Source: Bradyrhizobiaceae bacterium Ga0074131
GTDB taxonomy: Bacteria > Pseudomonadota > Alphaproteobacteria > Rhizobiales > Xanthobacteraceae
NCBI GenBank assembly: GCA_001464035.1
Contig: LNEC01000012.1
Location: 1 to 64,000 of the forward strand
Length of the DNA: 64,000 bases
Direction of reading: 5' to 3'
In this document: positions 39,437 to 48,490 of the stretch, piece by piece
How positions within the stretch are numbered: the first letter of the stretch is position 1
Layout: every line of letters begins with the position of its first letter
Program-made: the position numbers and the translations under genes
The notes under the pieces: model-generated
The model's input: only the letters and a program-made list of their open reading frames with translations
Told to the model about the DNA's origin: nothing
The model's database searches: none

Positions 39437-39785
39437 GTTGGTCTCCGTTGATGAATGTCCCGCTAAATCAAGCGAGGAGGCTGTTCATCGTTCCTGACTT
39501 TTTCTGACTATTTTGAATCGTGCGGCGATCAACCGCATGGAACGCTTTACCGTGGTCCAGCGGGTTGCGATGTCGTCGGAACTGGGATTGAAGGAACAAG
39601 GCACGCCGTCCGGAAGGGGCTGCAGTTGCCATCGGCAGCGGCTGCAGGGAGTTCGCTTGGAGGGAATTTGCTTCGAGGGAATTCGCTTCGAGGGAAATTC
39701 GTCTGGCCTTCGTCACTCAGCGATGGTTGAAAGGATGCGATCGGGTATTGCGTTCCGATCGGCGCCCCGGTGAATTGACAGCAAG
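39437..39785. other. Intergenic region with 15-bp tandem repeats
   Basis: Between the repeat-containing exported protein and the MFS gene. Three nearly identical 15-mers of the form ttcgcttcgagggaa occur in tandem at 39652-39666, 39667-39681 and 39682-39696. A tracts-and-T segment near 39499-39520 (ctgactttttctgactatttt) may hold a promoter for the minus-strand gene. No open frame looks coding. Confidence 0.5.
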
Positions 39786-41084
39786 ATGCAGAAACCGATG
39801 CGGCTTCCCTTCTTCTACGGCTGGGTCATCGTCGTCGTGACGTTCGTCACCATGGCGATCGGCGTCAATGCCCGCACCGCCTTTTCGCTGTTCTTCCCGC
39901 CGATCGTCGACGAGTTCGGCTGGGAACGCGGCGTCACCGCGGGCGCGTTCTCGTTCGGTTTTGTCGTTTCCGCCGCGGTCAGCCCGCTGATCGGTCGCAT
40001 GATGGATCGCTTCGGCCCGCGCGCGGTGATGGAGCTCGGCGTCGCGCTGATGGCGGGAGGGTTGCTGCTGGCGCCGCTGACGACGCAGCCCTGGCATCTG
40101 TATCTGACCATCGGCGTCATGGTCGGCGCCGGCAGCGTCTGTCTCGGCTATTCCGGCCAGTCGCTGTTTCTGCCCAACTGGTTCGTTCGGCGCCGCGGCC
40201 TCGCGATGGGGCTGGCCTTCGCCGGCGTCGGCATCGGCTCCGTCACCCTGCTGCCGTGGGTGCAACTGATGATCGAGCAGACCGGCTGGCGTACCGCCTG
40301 CACCGCGATGGGCATCATGATCCTGCTGGTGCTGGCGCCGATCAATCTGCTGCTGCGCAAGCGCCCCGAGGACATCGGACTGCTGCCGGACGGCGACGCC
40401 GCGCCGACCGCGACATCGGCCAAGCCGATCTCCAACATCGTCGATCCGGTCTGGGCCGGCACCGACTGGACGCTGCGGCGCGCGCTGCGCACCGCGCGCT
40501 TCTGGTGGATCTCATCAGGTTATTTCTGCGGATTGTACGCCTGGTATGCGGTGCAGGTGCACCAGACCAAATATCTGCTCGACATCGGCTTCAGCACCAA
40601 TGTCGCGGTCTGGGCCCTGGGCGTGGTCAGCCTGCTCGGCATTCCCGGCCAGATCTGGCTCGGGCACCTGTCCGACCGGGTGGGGCGTGAATGGATCTGG
40701 GCCGCGAGTTGTCTGGGCTTTGCGGTCTGCTTCGCGGCGCTGATCGCGCTGAAATTCTATCCGACCCTGCTGCTGGTCTACCTCATGATTCTGGCGCAGG
40801 GCGCGCTCGGCTACGGCCTGACCTCGATCATGGGCGCGGTGGTGTTGGAGATCTTTCAGGGCAAGGCATATGGCAGCATCTTCGGCACCATCATGCTGGC
40901 GGCGCTGGCGGGCGGCGCCGCGGGGCCGTGGATCACCGGGTTGCTGCACGACCTCATGGGCAATTACACCATCGCCTTCGCGATCGGGATTGGCGTGAGC
41001 GTGCTGTCGGCGGTCGCAATCTGGCAAGCCGCGCCCCGCAAGGTTCGCGCCGTCGCGGGGCAACTGCACCGGGCGCGCGGCTGA
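39786..41084 (+). CDS. MFS transporter (OFA-like)
   Basis: Major facilitator permease with 12 predicted helices, 432 residues. The start is MQKPMRLPFFYGWVIVVVTFVTMA, typical of the OFA/monocarboxylate-like branch. The inter-helix 2-3 loop contains GRMMDRFGPR, the family's DRxG signature, and a large central loop separates the halves. Substrate unknown; monocarboxylates are common for this branch. It lies beside a TetR gene on the opposite strand. Confidence 0.87.
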   Translation: MQKPMRLPFFYGWVIVVVTFVTMAIGVNARTAFSLFFPPIVDEFGWERGVTAGAFSFGFVVSAAVSPLIGRMMDRFGPRAVMELGVALMAGGLLLAPLTTQPWHLYLTIGVMVGAGSVCLGYSGQSLFLPNWFVRRRGLAMGLAFAGVGIGSVTLLPWVQLMIEQTGWRTACTAMGIMILLVLAPINLLLRKRPEDIGLLPDGDAAPTATSAKPISNIVDPVWAGTDWTLRRALRTARFWWISSGYFCGLYAWYAVQVHQTKYLLDIGFSTNVAVWALGVVSLLGIPGQIWLGHLSDRVGREWIWAASCLGFAVCFAALIALKFYPTLLLVYLMILAQGALGYGLTSIMGAVVLEIFQGKAYGSIFGTIMLAALAGGAAGPWITGLLHDLMGNYTIAFAIGIGVSVLSAVAIWQAAPRKVRAVAGQLHRARG

Positions 41085-41102
41085 GCCGCCGGAAGCCTTT
41101 CG

Positions 41103-41714
41103 TCATCGCGACGTAATTCCCAGGGCTCTCTGCAGATCGCCGATCGCGCGCAGGAAACTGCCGGCCGGCGTGGTCTCCGGATCGATCAGACGGTGCAGAC
41201 GGAAGCCGTCCTCCATCGCGAGAACCACCGCGGCGGTCCACGCCGGATTCAGCGCGGGATTCCTGCCGCTGTTCTTCGAGGTGGTCTCGACGATATCGGC
41301 GATCAGTTGTCGCCGGGCGCGCAGGCGCTTGGCGAGCTCGGGCCGGCGCTTTTCGGCGCGCGCCACGAACAGGATCATCTCCATGTGCAGCAGCGGAGAA
41401 CGGCCGAGCGGATCCTGCTGGCTGCGGTCCATGGTCTTCAGCGCGTCGAGAAAATCCGCCAGGTTATGGTGCCTGGCGAGAAGGTCGTGAATGCGTCGAA
41501 TCGATTGCTCGACGTGGTGCTCGAGCATCGCGATGATCAGCTCGTCCTTGCTGGCGAAATTCGAATAGAACGCGCCGCGCGAAAAGCCGGCTGCGGCGGC
41601 GATGGTTTCGATGCTGGCGCCGCCGATTCCCTGTTCCTCGAAGACCCGCGCCGCCGCCTCGAACAGCTTCGCGCAGGTATCGTCCCGGGTCGGTCGGGTT
41701 CGGACTCTTGACAT
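41103..41714 (-). CDS. TetR/AcrR-family repressor
   Basis: 203 residues. The N-terminal TetR helix-turn-helix (DTCAKLFEAAARVFEEQGIGGASIETIAAAAGFSRGAFYSNF, residues ~10-50) is clear. The C-terminal half is the ligand-binding helical core. It is divergent from the (broken) P450 gene, with a palindromic operator between them at 41743-41758, and is therefore the likely repressor of that gene. It ends next to the MFS gene's stop (convergent). Confidence 0.9.
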   Translation of the reverse strand: MSRVRTRPTRDDTCAKLFEAAARVFEEQGIGGASIETIAAAAGFSRGAFYSNFASKDELIIAMLEHHVEQSIRRIHDLLARHHNLADFLDALKTMDRSQQDPLGRSPLLHMEMILFVARAEKRRPELAKRLRARRQLIADIVETTSKNSGRNPALNPAWTAAVVLAMEDGFRLHRLIDPETTPAGSFLRAIGDLQRALGITSR

Positions 41715-41742
41715 CGGGTGGTTTTAGGTCAAAATGCAACTC

Positions 41743-41758
41743 GATACAACAGTGTATC
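41743..41758. promoter_or_regulatory. Palindromic operator between TetR gene and P450 pseudogene
   Basis: gataca-acag-tgtatc, a perfect 6+6 palindrome with a four-base spacer, lies 29 bases upstream of the TetR ATG and 78 upstream of the P450 start. TetR repressors bind such 12-20 base palindromes, so it is the likely site of auto-repression and P450 control. Confidence 0.6.
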
Positions 41759-41835
41759 CAATTTACGTTCCGAGGAATCGCGCCAATCCGTCCGAATCTG
41801 CGGGCATTTCAGCGCGTTAGCTGATTGAGGTCACC

Positions 41836-43046
41836 ATGAACGAGCATGTTCAGGCTGCGACCGACGCGCCGCTGTTCAACCCGCTGGCGCCGGAATTCAT
41901 CCGCGATCCCTATCCGCATTACGCGAGGCTGCGCACCACCGATCCGATGCATCTGACGCCGCTCGGCATGTATGTCGCTAGCCGTCACGCCGAGGCCAGC
42001 CTGGTGATGCGCGACAAGCGCTTCGGCAAGGATTATCCCGAGCGCACCAAGCGCCGCTATGGCCCCGACATCATGCAGGAGCCGGTATTCCGCAGCTTCA
42101 GCCTCACCATGCTGCAGCAGGATCCGCCGGACCACACCCGCCTGCGTGGGCTGGTGGTGAAGGCGTTCACCGCGCGCCGGGTCGAGGACATGCGCCCGCG
42201 CATCCAGGCGATCGTCGATGACACGCTCGACCGCATCATTCCGCTGGGAAAGATGGAACTGATCGAGGACTTCGCATTCCGTCTGCCGGTCACCATCATT
42301 TGCGACATGCTCGGGATCCCGGCCGAACATCGCGAGCTGTTCTATAACGGTTCGCGCAATAGCGGACGTATCCTCGAGCCGGTGCCGCTGTCGCCGGAAG
42401 AGATCAAGCAGGGCAATGCCACCAACGCGATGACCGAGATGTATTTCCAGCAGCTGTTCGAACTGCGGCGGAGACGCAACTGGTGCAGGCCGAGGAGGAC
42501 GGCAGCAAGCTTTCCAACGAGGAACTGACCGCCAACATCGTCCTGCTGTTCGGTGCCGGGCATGAGACGACCGTCAACCTGATCGGCAACGGCCTGCTGG
42601 CGCTGCATCGCAATCCGGATCAACTGGCGCTGCTCAAGGCCAGGCCCGATCTCATCACCAACGCGATCGAAGAATTTCTGCGCTACGATTCCTCGGTGCA
42701 GATGACCGGCAGGGTGGCGCTGGAGGACATTGAAGACCTTGGCGGCAAGCGTATTCCAAAGGGAGAGAGCGTGCTTTGCCTGCTGGGCTCGGCCAATCAT
42801 GACCCGGCGGTCTATCCCGACCGGCCGGACCAGCTCGACATCACCCGCCCCAATGTCCGTCCGCTGTCGTTCGGCGGCGGCATTCACTTCTGTCTCGGCG
42901 CCCAGTTGGCGCGAATCGAGGCGGAGGTGGCGATTGCGACCCTGCTGCGACGGCTGCCGGATCTGAAGCTTGACGATGCGGAAAATCCGGAATGGCGACC
43001 GACTTTCGTGCTGCGCGGCCTGAAAGAGCTGCCCGCCAGCTGGTAG
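41836..43046 (+). pseudogene. Cytochrome P450, frameshifted by an internal deletion
   Basis: A P450 split between two frames. Frame 1 (41836-42528) runs from the N-terminus through the C-to-G helices (RLPVTIICDMLGIP) and loses frame near 42470 at LFELRR. Frame 2 resumes as [13 protein letters not shown] and continues with the I-helix GAGHETT, the [12 protein letters not shown]-helix region and the heme loop [10 protein letters not shown] (Cys ligand present). Normal homologues have several residues between the two frames (about KPGDDL), so the indel is more than one base. All catalytic parts are otherwise present. Confidence 0.8.
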
Positions 43047-43197
43047 CCGCATCCGGCGCGGAGCCCGTCGCAGACATGCTGTGACTTCGCCATGATTGCC
43101 TCTATATATGGGCTTGCTCCGGCGTTGATTTCAGCGTGGCGGCGGGTGGGCCGTTCCGGACTGCCGTCGCGCCGGGGCGTGTCCAAAGGGAGACGCC

Positions 43198-46100
43198 GTG
43201 CAGACGACGCTGCTCGGATTGGCGATTGCCTTTATCATTGCGCTGGTGGCCGCGCTGATCGGGCCGTACTTCATTGACTGGAACCAGTTCCGGCCGCAAT
43301 TCGAGGCCGAGGCGACCCGGGTCATCGGCGCGCCGGTGCGGGTCGCCGGCAAGCTGGATGCGCGCCTGCTGCCGGCGCCGTCGCTGCGGCTGCGCTCGGT
43401 GGTGGTCGGCGGCGCCAACGATCTCGGCAAGGTTCGCGCCGACAAACTCGACGTGGAGTTCAGCCTGGGGTCGCTGATGCGCGGCGAATGGCGCGCCACC
43501 GAACTGACCATCAATGGCATGGCGCTCGATCTCGGCCTCGATTCGCAAGGGAGGATCGACTGGCCGGCATCGACGGGAAAGTTCAATCTGGGATCGCTGG
43601 CGATCGACCGGCTGAACCTGACCGGCCGCATCGCCCTGCATGACGCCTCGAGCCGCGGCACGCTGGAACTGAACGACATCGCCTTCAGCGGCGATGTGCG
43701 TTCGCTGGCCGGCTCGGTGCGCGGGGACGGCAACTTTTTGGTGTCGGGGATGCGATATCCGTTTCGGGTGTCGTCCGGTCAGACCGCCGACGGCAACGGC
43801 ACCCGCGTTCATCTCAGCATCGATCCCGGAGCGCGGCCACTGTCGGCCGATCTCGATGGTGTGCTCTCGTTCGAGGGCCGCGCGCCGCGCTTCGAGGGCG
43901 CGCTGGTGCTGGCCGCTCCGGCGGGCCTCAAGGCCAGCGACGATTCTTCCATCATGCCGTGGCGGATCTCGGCCAAGGTCAAGGCCGATCCATCCGCGGC
44001 GCGGCTGGAGCAACTCGAGGCCGTCTATGGCGCGGATGACGGCGCGCTGCGAGTGGCAGGCGCCGGCGACATTCGCTTCGGCGCGTCGCCGCTGCTGCGG
44101 GCCACGCTGTCGGCACGTCAGCTCGATGCCGACAGATTCGTCGCCAAAACCAACGGCGCCGCCGAACCGGTCCGGTTGTTGCCGACCCTGCGCGCGCTGA
44201 TGGAAGCGATGCCGCCAACCGCGCCGGTTCCGGCGCAAGTCGAGTTCAGCGCCGAGCAGATCATGCTGGGCGGCCGCCCGTTGCAGAATTTCACCGCGGG
44301 TCTGCAGGCCGACGCCAAATCCTGGGCGATCGACCGGCTGGAATTTCGGGCGCCGGGCGCCACCCGGGTGATGTTGAGCGGCTCGAATGCGCAACCCGGC
44401 AGCGTCACCGGCGCGCTCAGCGTGGATTCTTCCGATCCGGATGCGCTGGTGACCTGGCTGCAGGGCCGCGGCGAGGTGATCTATCGCAGCCAAAAGCCGC
44501 TGCGGCTGCGCGGCGATCTGACCGTGGCGCCGGGACGCGTCGCCATCGAAGCCATGAAGGCCGAGATTGACGGCGGCGCCGTCGAGGGACGGGCCGCGGT
44601 CTCGACGGCAAACGGCGGCTCGCGGTTCGATGCCGAGTTGAAGGCGGAGCGCCTCGATCTCGATGCTGCAACCGCCCTGGCGCGCTCGCTGGCAGGCCCG
44701 CAAGGGGAATGGCCGGACGAGGCGCAGTTCACGCTTGATATCGGCCGCGCCACGTCGGCCGGCCGGGAACTGCGCCCGTTCATGGCGAAGCTCGGTTACA
44801 GCGCCAGATCGTTCTCGCTGGACCAGCTGAAGATCGGCCAGGCCAGCGGCGTGATGATGGAAGGCGCAGGCAGTTTCGATCGCGCCAATACCTCGGGAAA
44901 ACTGACGCTGAACGCGAGCGCCGCGTCGCTCGGCCAGATCACGGGGCTGATCGCGCCGCTGGCGCCGGCGCTGGCGACACGACTCAATGCGATGGGGGGA
45001 AGTCCCGGCCCGGCCCGCCTCAAGCTGTCGCTCGATCTGGACAAGCTGGCGCAGCAGGCCGATCACGCCAGCGCGCGCGCCGTATTCGATCTCGATACGC
45101 CCCAGCTCAAGGGCGTCATCACGATCGCGGCCAAGCCCGTCATCGCCGCGCTCCACGGCATCGATCTGGGGGCGCTCGGGCGCAGCGAGTTCAGTCTTGA
45201 ATCCAGAATTTCCTCGGGCCAGGGCCGTCCATTGCTGGCGGCGCTGGGGCTCGATCACGCGATCACCGCGGGCGATGGCCCGGCGCAATTCGAAGGCTGG
45301 GTGACCGGTGCGTGGCGCGCGCCCTTGCGGCTGAAAGTGAAAATGACGGGCGCCGGTCTCGACGCCGAAGCGGAAGGCACCGCCGAGCCGTGGGCGACCG
45401 AGCCGAAGGCGATCGTCAATTTGAAGGCTCGCAGCGCCGATCTCGGGCCGCTGCTCGATCTCAAACCATCGGATAGGCTGGCGCAGAATGTCAGCCTGTC
45501 GTCGCGCGTCTCGCTCTCAGGCAACCGGCTGACATTCGACGATCTGGACAGCGCGATATCGGGCTCGCGGCTGCGCGGCCGCGTGGCGGTGGTCCTTGGC
45601 GACGAAAAGAACGTCGAGGGCGAGATCGGCCTCGACACGCTCGATCTCGCGCCGGCGTTCGCGCTCGCCATTGGCGCCGCGGGACAGGATGCTGCCGAGC
45701 CGCTCGGTTCCGGGCTGGCGAAAGGTTGGCGCGGCCGCATCGCGTTTCAGGCGCTGCGCGGCACTATTCCCGGCGGCGGCGAATTACGCCCGGTCAGCGG
45801 CGTTCTCAAAGGTGACGGCCAGTCGCTCACCTTCGAAGCGATCACCGGCCGCATCGGCGGCGGGGAGGCGAGCGCCAATATCGACGCCAGGCAGACCGGC
45901 AATGGGATTGCCCTGAACGCGCGGGTTCAGTTCAGCGGCGTCGAAGGTGCTGCGCTGCGCTATCGCGGGCTGAAGATGCCGGCAGGCCGTGCATCGATGC
46001 AGATGACGCTGGCAAGCCAGGGACGCAGCGTGTCGGCGCTGACCGGCGCGCTGTCGGGAAGCGGAACGGTGACGCTGGAATCCGCTTCGGTCGCCGGGCT

Positions 46101-46851
46101 CGATCCGCGCGCCTTCGACGCCGCGATCCGGGCCAGCGACGGCGGACAGGCGACCGACGACGTCAAGCTGCGGCAGATCGTCGGGCAGATGCTGTCGGCC
46201 GGCGCGCTGTCGGTCAAGTCGGCGCAGATCCCGTTCAACATCCGGGACGGCCGGATTCGCGTTGGTGCGACCACGCTCGATGCCGAAGGCGCCCGCGCCA
46301 TCGTGTCGGGCGGCTACGATATTCCCGCCGACCAGGCCGACATCCGCGCCAGCCTTGCTTCGACGGCAGTTGGTTCGGCGACCAGCCGCCCCGAGATTCA
46401 GCTGTTCGCTGCGGGCCCGCCCGATGCGCTCGATCGCACCGTCGACGTCGCTGCGCTGTCGTCATGGCTGGCGGTGCGGGCGATCGACCGCGAAACCCGA
46501 AGGCTCGATGCGATCGAACGCGGCGAGCCGCCGCCATTTTCAGCCTCGCTGCCACCGCCGGCGACCACCGCGCCTTTAGCCGCGACACCGGACGCCGTGC
46601 TGCCTGGCCTTCCAACTACCGAGGTGCCGATTCCCGGCCGCGATCCGCGCCGGCCTGTGCCGAAGGCCAACACCGCCGTTCCGCGTCCGCCGGCTGCGTC
46701 GCCGGCTCCCAGTGTAGCTCCCGGCGCACCTGTGGTGAGCCAGCAGGCGGCACCGCTGCCGCCGCCGATCGAGGTCAAGCCGGCACCCGGCTCCAGCGCT
46801 GCGCGGCCGCCGAAGCTGCGACCGCCGCTGGTGCTGACACCGCCTCAATGA
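43198..46851 (+). CDS. AsmA-family giant protein
   Basis: 1217-residue protein anchored by one N-terminal helix (TTLLGLAIAFIIALVAALIG, residues ~3-22) with an AsmA-type N-terminal domain. The FIDWNQFRPQFEAEATRVIGAPV segment is the family's entry motif. A long repetitive beta-strand body follows, a bridge-like RBG fold, then an AsmA_2-type C-terminal domain and a Pro/Ala-rich tail from about residue 1130. AsmA relatives are proposed to move phospholipid between membranes. It starts with GTG 43198 after GGGAGA. It is transcribed alone. Confidence 0.9.
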   Translation: MQTTLLGLAIAFIIALVAALIGPYFIDWNQFRPQFEAEATRVIGAPVRVAGKLDARLLPAPSLRLRSVVVGGANDLGKVRADKLDVEFSLGSLMRGEWRATELTINGMALDLGLDSQGRIDWPASTGKFNLGSLAIDRLNLTGRIALHDASSRGTLELNDIAFSGDVRSLAGSVRGDGNFLVSGMRYPFRVSSGQTADGNGTRVHLSIDPGARPLSADLDGVLSFEGRAPRFEGALVLAAPAGLKASDDSSIMPWRISAKVKADPSAARLEQLEAVYGADDGALRVAGAGDIRFGASPLLRATLSARQLDADRFVAKTNGAAEPVRLLPTLRALMEAMPPTAPVPAQVEFSAEQIMLGGRPLQNFTAGLQADAKSWAIDRLEFRAPGATRVMLSGSNAQPGSVTGALSVDSSDPDALVTWLQGRGEVIYRSQKPLRLRGDLTVAPGRVAIEAMKAEIDGGAVEGRAAVSTANGGSRFDAELKAERLDLDAATALARSLAGPQGEWPDEAQFTLDIGRATSAGRELRPFMAKLGYSARSFSLDQLKIGQASGVMMEGAGSFDRANTSGKLTLNASAASLGQITGLIAPLAPALATRLNAMGGSPGPARLKLSLDLDKLAQQADHASARAVFDLDTPQLKGVITIAAKPVIAALHGIDLGALGRSEFSLESRISSGQGRPLLAALGLDHAITAGDGPAQFEGWVTGAWRAPLRLKVKMTGAGLDAEAEGTAEPWATEPKAIVNLKARSADLGPLLDLKPSDRLAQNVSLSSRVSLSGNRLTFDDLDSAISGSRLRGRVAVVLGDEKNVEGEIGLDTLDLAPAFALAIGAAGQDAAEPLGSGLAKGWRGRIAFQALRGTIPGGGELRPVSGVLKGDGQSLTFEAITGRIGGGEASANIDARQTGNGIALNARVQFSGVEGAALRYRGLKMPAGRASMQMTLASQGRSVSALTGALSGSGTVTLESASVAGLDPRAFDAAIRASDGGQATDDVKLRQIVGQMLSAGALSVKSAQIPFNIRDGRIRVGATTLDAEGARAIVSGGYDIPADQADIRASLASTAVGSATSRPEIQLFAAGPPDALDRTVDVAALSSWLAVRAIDRETRRLDAIERGEPPPFSASLPPPATTAPLAATPDAVLPGLPTTEVPIPGRDPRRPVPKANTAVPRPPAASPAPSVAPGAPVVSQQAAPLPPPIEVKPAPGSSAARPPKLRPPLVLTPPQ

Positions 46852-46908
46852 GCGGCGTATTCGGCGCGGAAATCTAATATCCCTACGGCCCATCGGCCTC
46901 ATACATTA

Positions 46909-48126
46909 TCAAGTGGCCGGTTTCAGTTCTGCTTTTATGCCGACTGCCATGAACAGCGCTGCCAATACTGAAAAGATCGCGCCGGCGAAGAAGGTCGCAG
47001 TCGGTCCGAACGCCTGCCATAACCAGCCTGCCAGCACGCTGGCGATCAGCAGCGCCGCGCCGGTGACGAGATTAAACACGCCGAAGGCGGTGCCGCGTAA
47101 ATCCTCAGGAGCGGTATCGGCAATCAGCGCCGAAAGTAGGCCCTGCGAAAGCCCGAGATAGAGACCCCAGAGCCCGACGCCGATGAAGACGGCGATCAGC
47201 CCCGGAACGAAGGCCAGCGTGAGATCGGCGATCAACAAGGCGCCAAGTCCGCACAGCAGCAGTTTCTCCCGGCCTATCCTGTCGGAAAGAATGCCGGCCG
47301 GCGTTGCGGTCAGGGCATAGACGATGTTCATCCACACGAACACCAGCGGGATCAGGGCCAATGCCAAGCCTTCAGCTTGCGCCTTCAGCACGAGGAAGGC
47401 CTGGCTGAAGCGCGCCAGGGTGAACATCACGCCTACGGCAACCACCATCCAGAAGGCCGGAGGCAGGCGCGCAAGTTCCTGCTTGCGGATCGGCCAGCCG
47501 CGCTTCGCCGTGGCCTTGACGCCGTCCGGCTCCTGGACGCCGACGATGAGCAGCAGCACCGCGAGAACCGCGGGAACCGCCGCCCACCAGAACACGGCGC
47601 GGAAGTCGTTGGCATAGAGCACCATCAGCGCCATCGCCAGCAATGGTCCCGCAAATCCTCCCACTGTATCCAGGGCCTGACGGACGCCATAGCCGGCGCC
47701 GCGGATCGCCGGTGGCGTAATGTCGGCGATCAGCGCGTCGCGCGGCGCATCGCGGACGCCCTTGCCGATGCGGTCGACGAAACGCGCGGCCAGAACTTCC
47801 GCGGCCGTGCTCGCGAGCGGGAACACCGGTTTGGTAACGGCAGCCAGTCCATAGCCGATCGCGACCAGCAGCTTGCGTTTGCCGATGCGGTCGGAAAGGG
47901 CGCCTGAGAAAACCTTAGCGATTGCGGCGGTCGCCTCGGCGACGCCCTCGATCAGGCCGACGACGGTCGTACTGGCGCCGACCACGGTCACGAGAAACAC
48001 CGGCAGCAGGCTGTGGATGAGTTCGGACGCGACATCCATCAGCAAGGAGACAAAGCCAAGCGCCCAGACGCTTCTCGGCAGGTCGCGCCATGTCACGGAG
48101 GATGTTTTGCCGGTCCCGGAATTCAT
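46909..48126 (-). CDS. MFS transporter (405 aa)
   Basis: Major facilitator permease with 12 helices. The N-half has VEGVAEATAAIAKVFSGALSDRIGKRK (family GxLsDRxG motif), and the C-half repeats a similar ILSDRIGREK motif between helices. The 'VLAARFVDRIGKGVRDAPRDALIAD' segment resembles multidrug/sugar efflux type members. Substrate unknown. It converges with the AsmA gene, leaving about 57 bases. Confidence 0.85.
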   Translation of the reverse strand: MNSGTGKTSSVTWRDLPRSVWALGFVSLLMDVASELIHSLLPVFLVTVVGASTTVVGLIEGVAEATAAIAKVFSGALSDRIGKRKLLVAIGYGLAAVTKPVFPLASTAAEVLAARFVDRIGKGVRDAPRDALIADITPPAIRGAGYGVRQALDTVGGFAGPLLAMALMVLYANDFRAVFWWAAVPAVLAVLLLIVGVQEPDGVKATAKRGWPIRKQELARLPPAFWMVVAVGVMFTLARFSQAFLVLKAQAEGLALALIPLVFVWMNIVYALTATPAGILSDRIGREKLLLCGLGALLIADLTLAFVPGLIAVFIGVGLWGLYLGLSQGLLSALIADTAPEDLRGTAFGVFNLVTGAALLIASVLAGWLWQAFGPTATFFAGAIFSVLAALFMAVGIKAELKPAT

Positions 48127-48208
48127 CCGTGAAACCTAGCGGGCCGCCGGGTGCCGATTTTGCGCTGGGTCAACTCGCCGCCGCTGCGGGTTTGACCGGA
48201 ACGGGGAG

Positions 48209-48444
48209 TTAGCCGAAAGCTTCCGGAATTTGGCCGGCGCGAAAGATGACGGTGGGCTCGTCGTCAAAATCCCCCATCTCGGGATCGCCGGTCGATGAGA
48301 AGGCGACGACACCGAGCTTGCTCAAAGCTGGTCGTTCTGCGCTGCGAACAGCGCCGGTTGCCGATTTGCAGGCGATCGGAGAATCGACCTTGAGGTTTCC
48401 GCTCTGCCGGCGATGAATGACTGGACGAAGAAACCGCGGGCCAT
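48209..48444 (-). pseudogene. Short conserved gene broken by a one-base deletion
   Basis: Starts MARGFFVQSFIAG after a near-perfect AAGGAGAT ribosome site (ATG 48444). It then loses frame near 48411-48418. The continuation in another frame reads GNLKVDSPIACKS...LSKLGVVAFSSTGDPEMG and ...EPTVIFRAGQIPEAFG, stopping at 48209. I recall small proteins of this form (MARGYFVQSF..., ...AGELP) as conserved hypotheticals in Bradyrhizobium. The total of 236 bases is not a multiple of three, matching a single missing base. Confidence 0.65.
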
Positions 48445-48490
48445 GAAATCTCCTTGCGTCAGCAGCCTACGGCGCTGACGGAACTGAGGA

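Noticed and set aside
39468..39716. Minus-strand frame with LEANSLEANSLQANS repeats
   Set aside because: The peptide repeat is the translation of the 15-bp intergenic tandem repeats; there is no ribosome site or conserved domain.
43102..45288. 728-codon minus-strand frame
   Set aside because: Antisense to the AsmA-family gene, which has the domain structure and a good start site; composition is that of a shadow frame.
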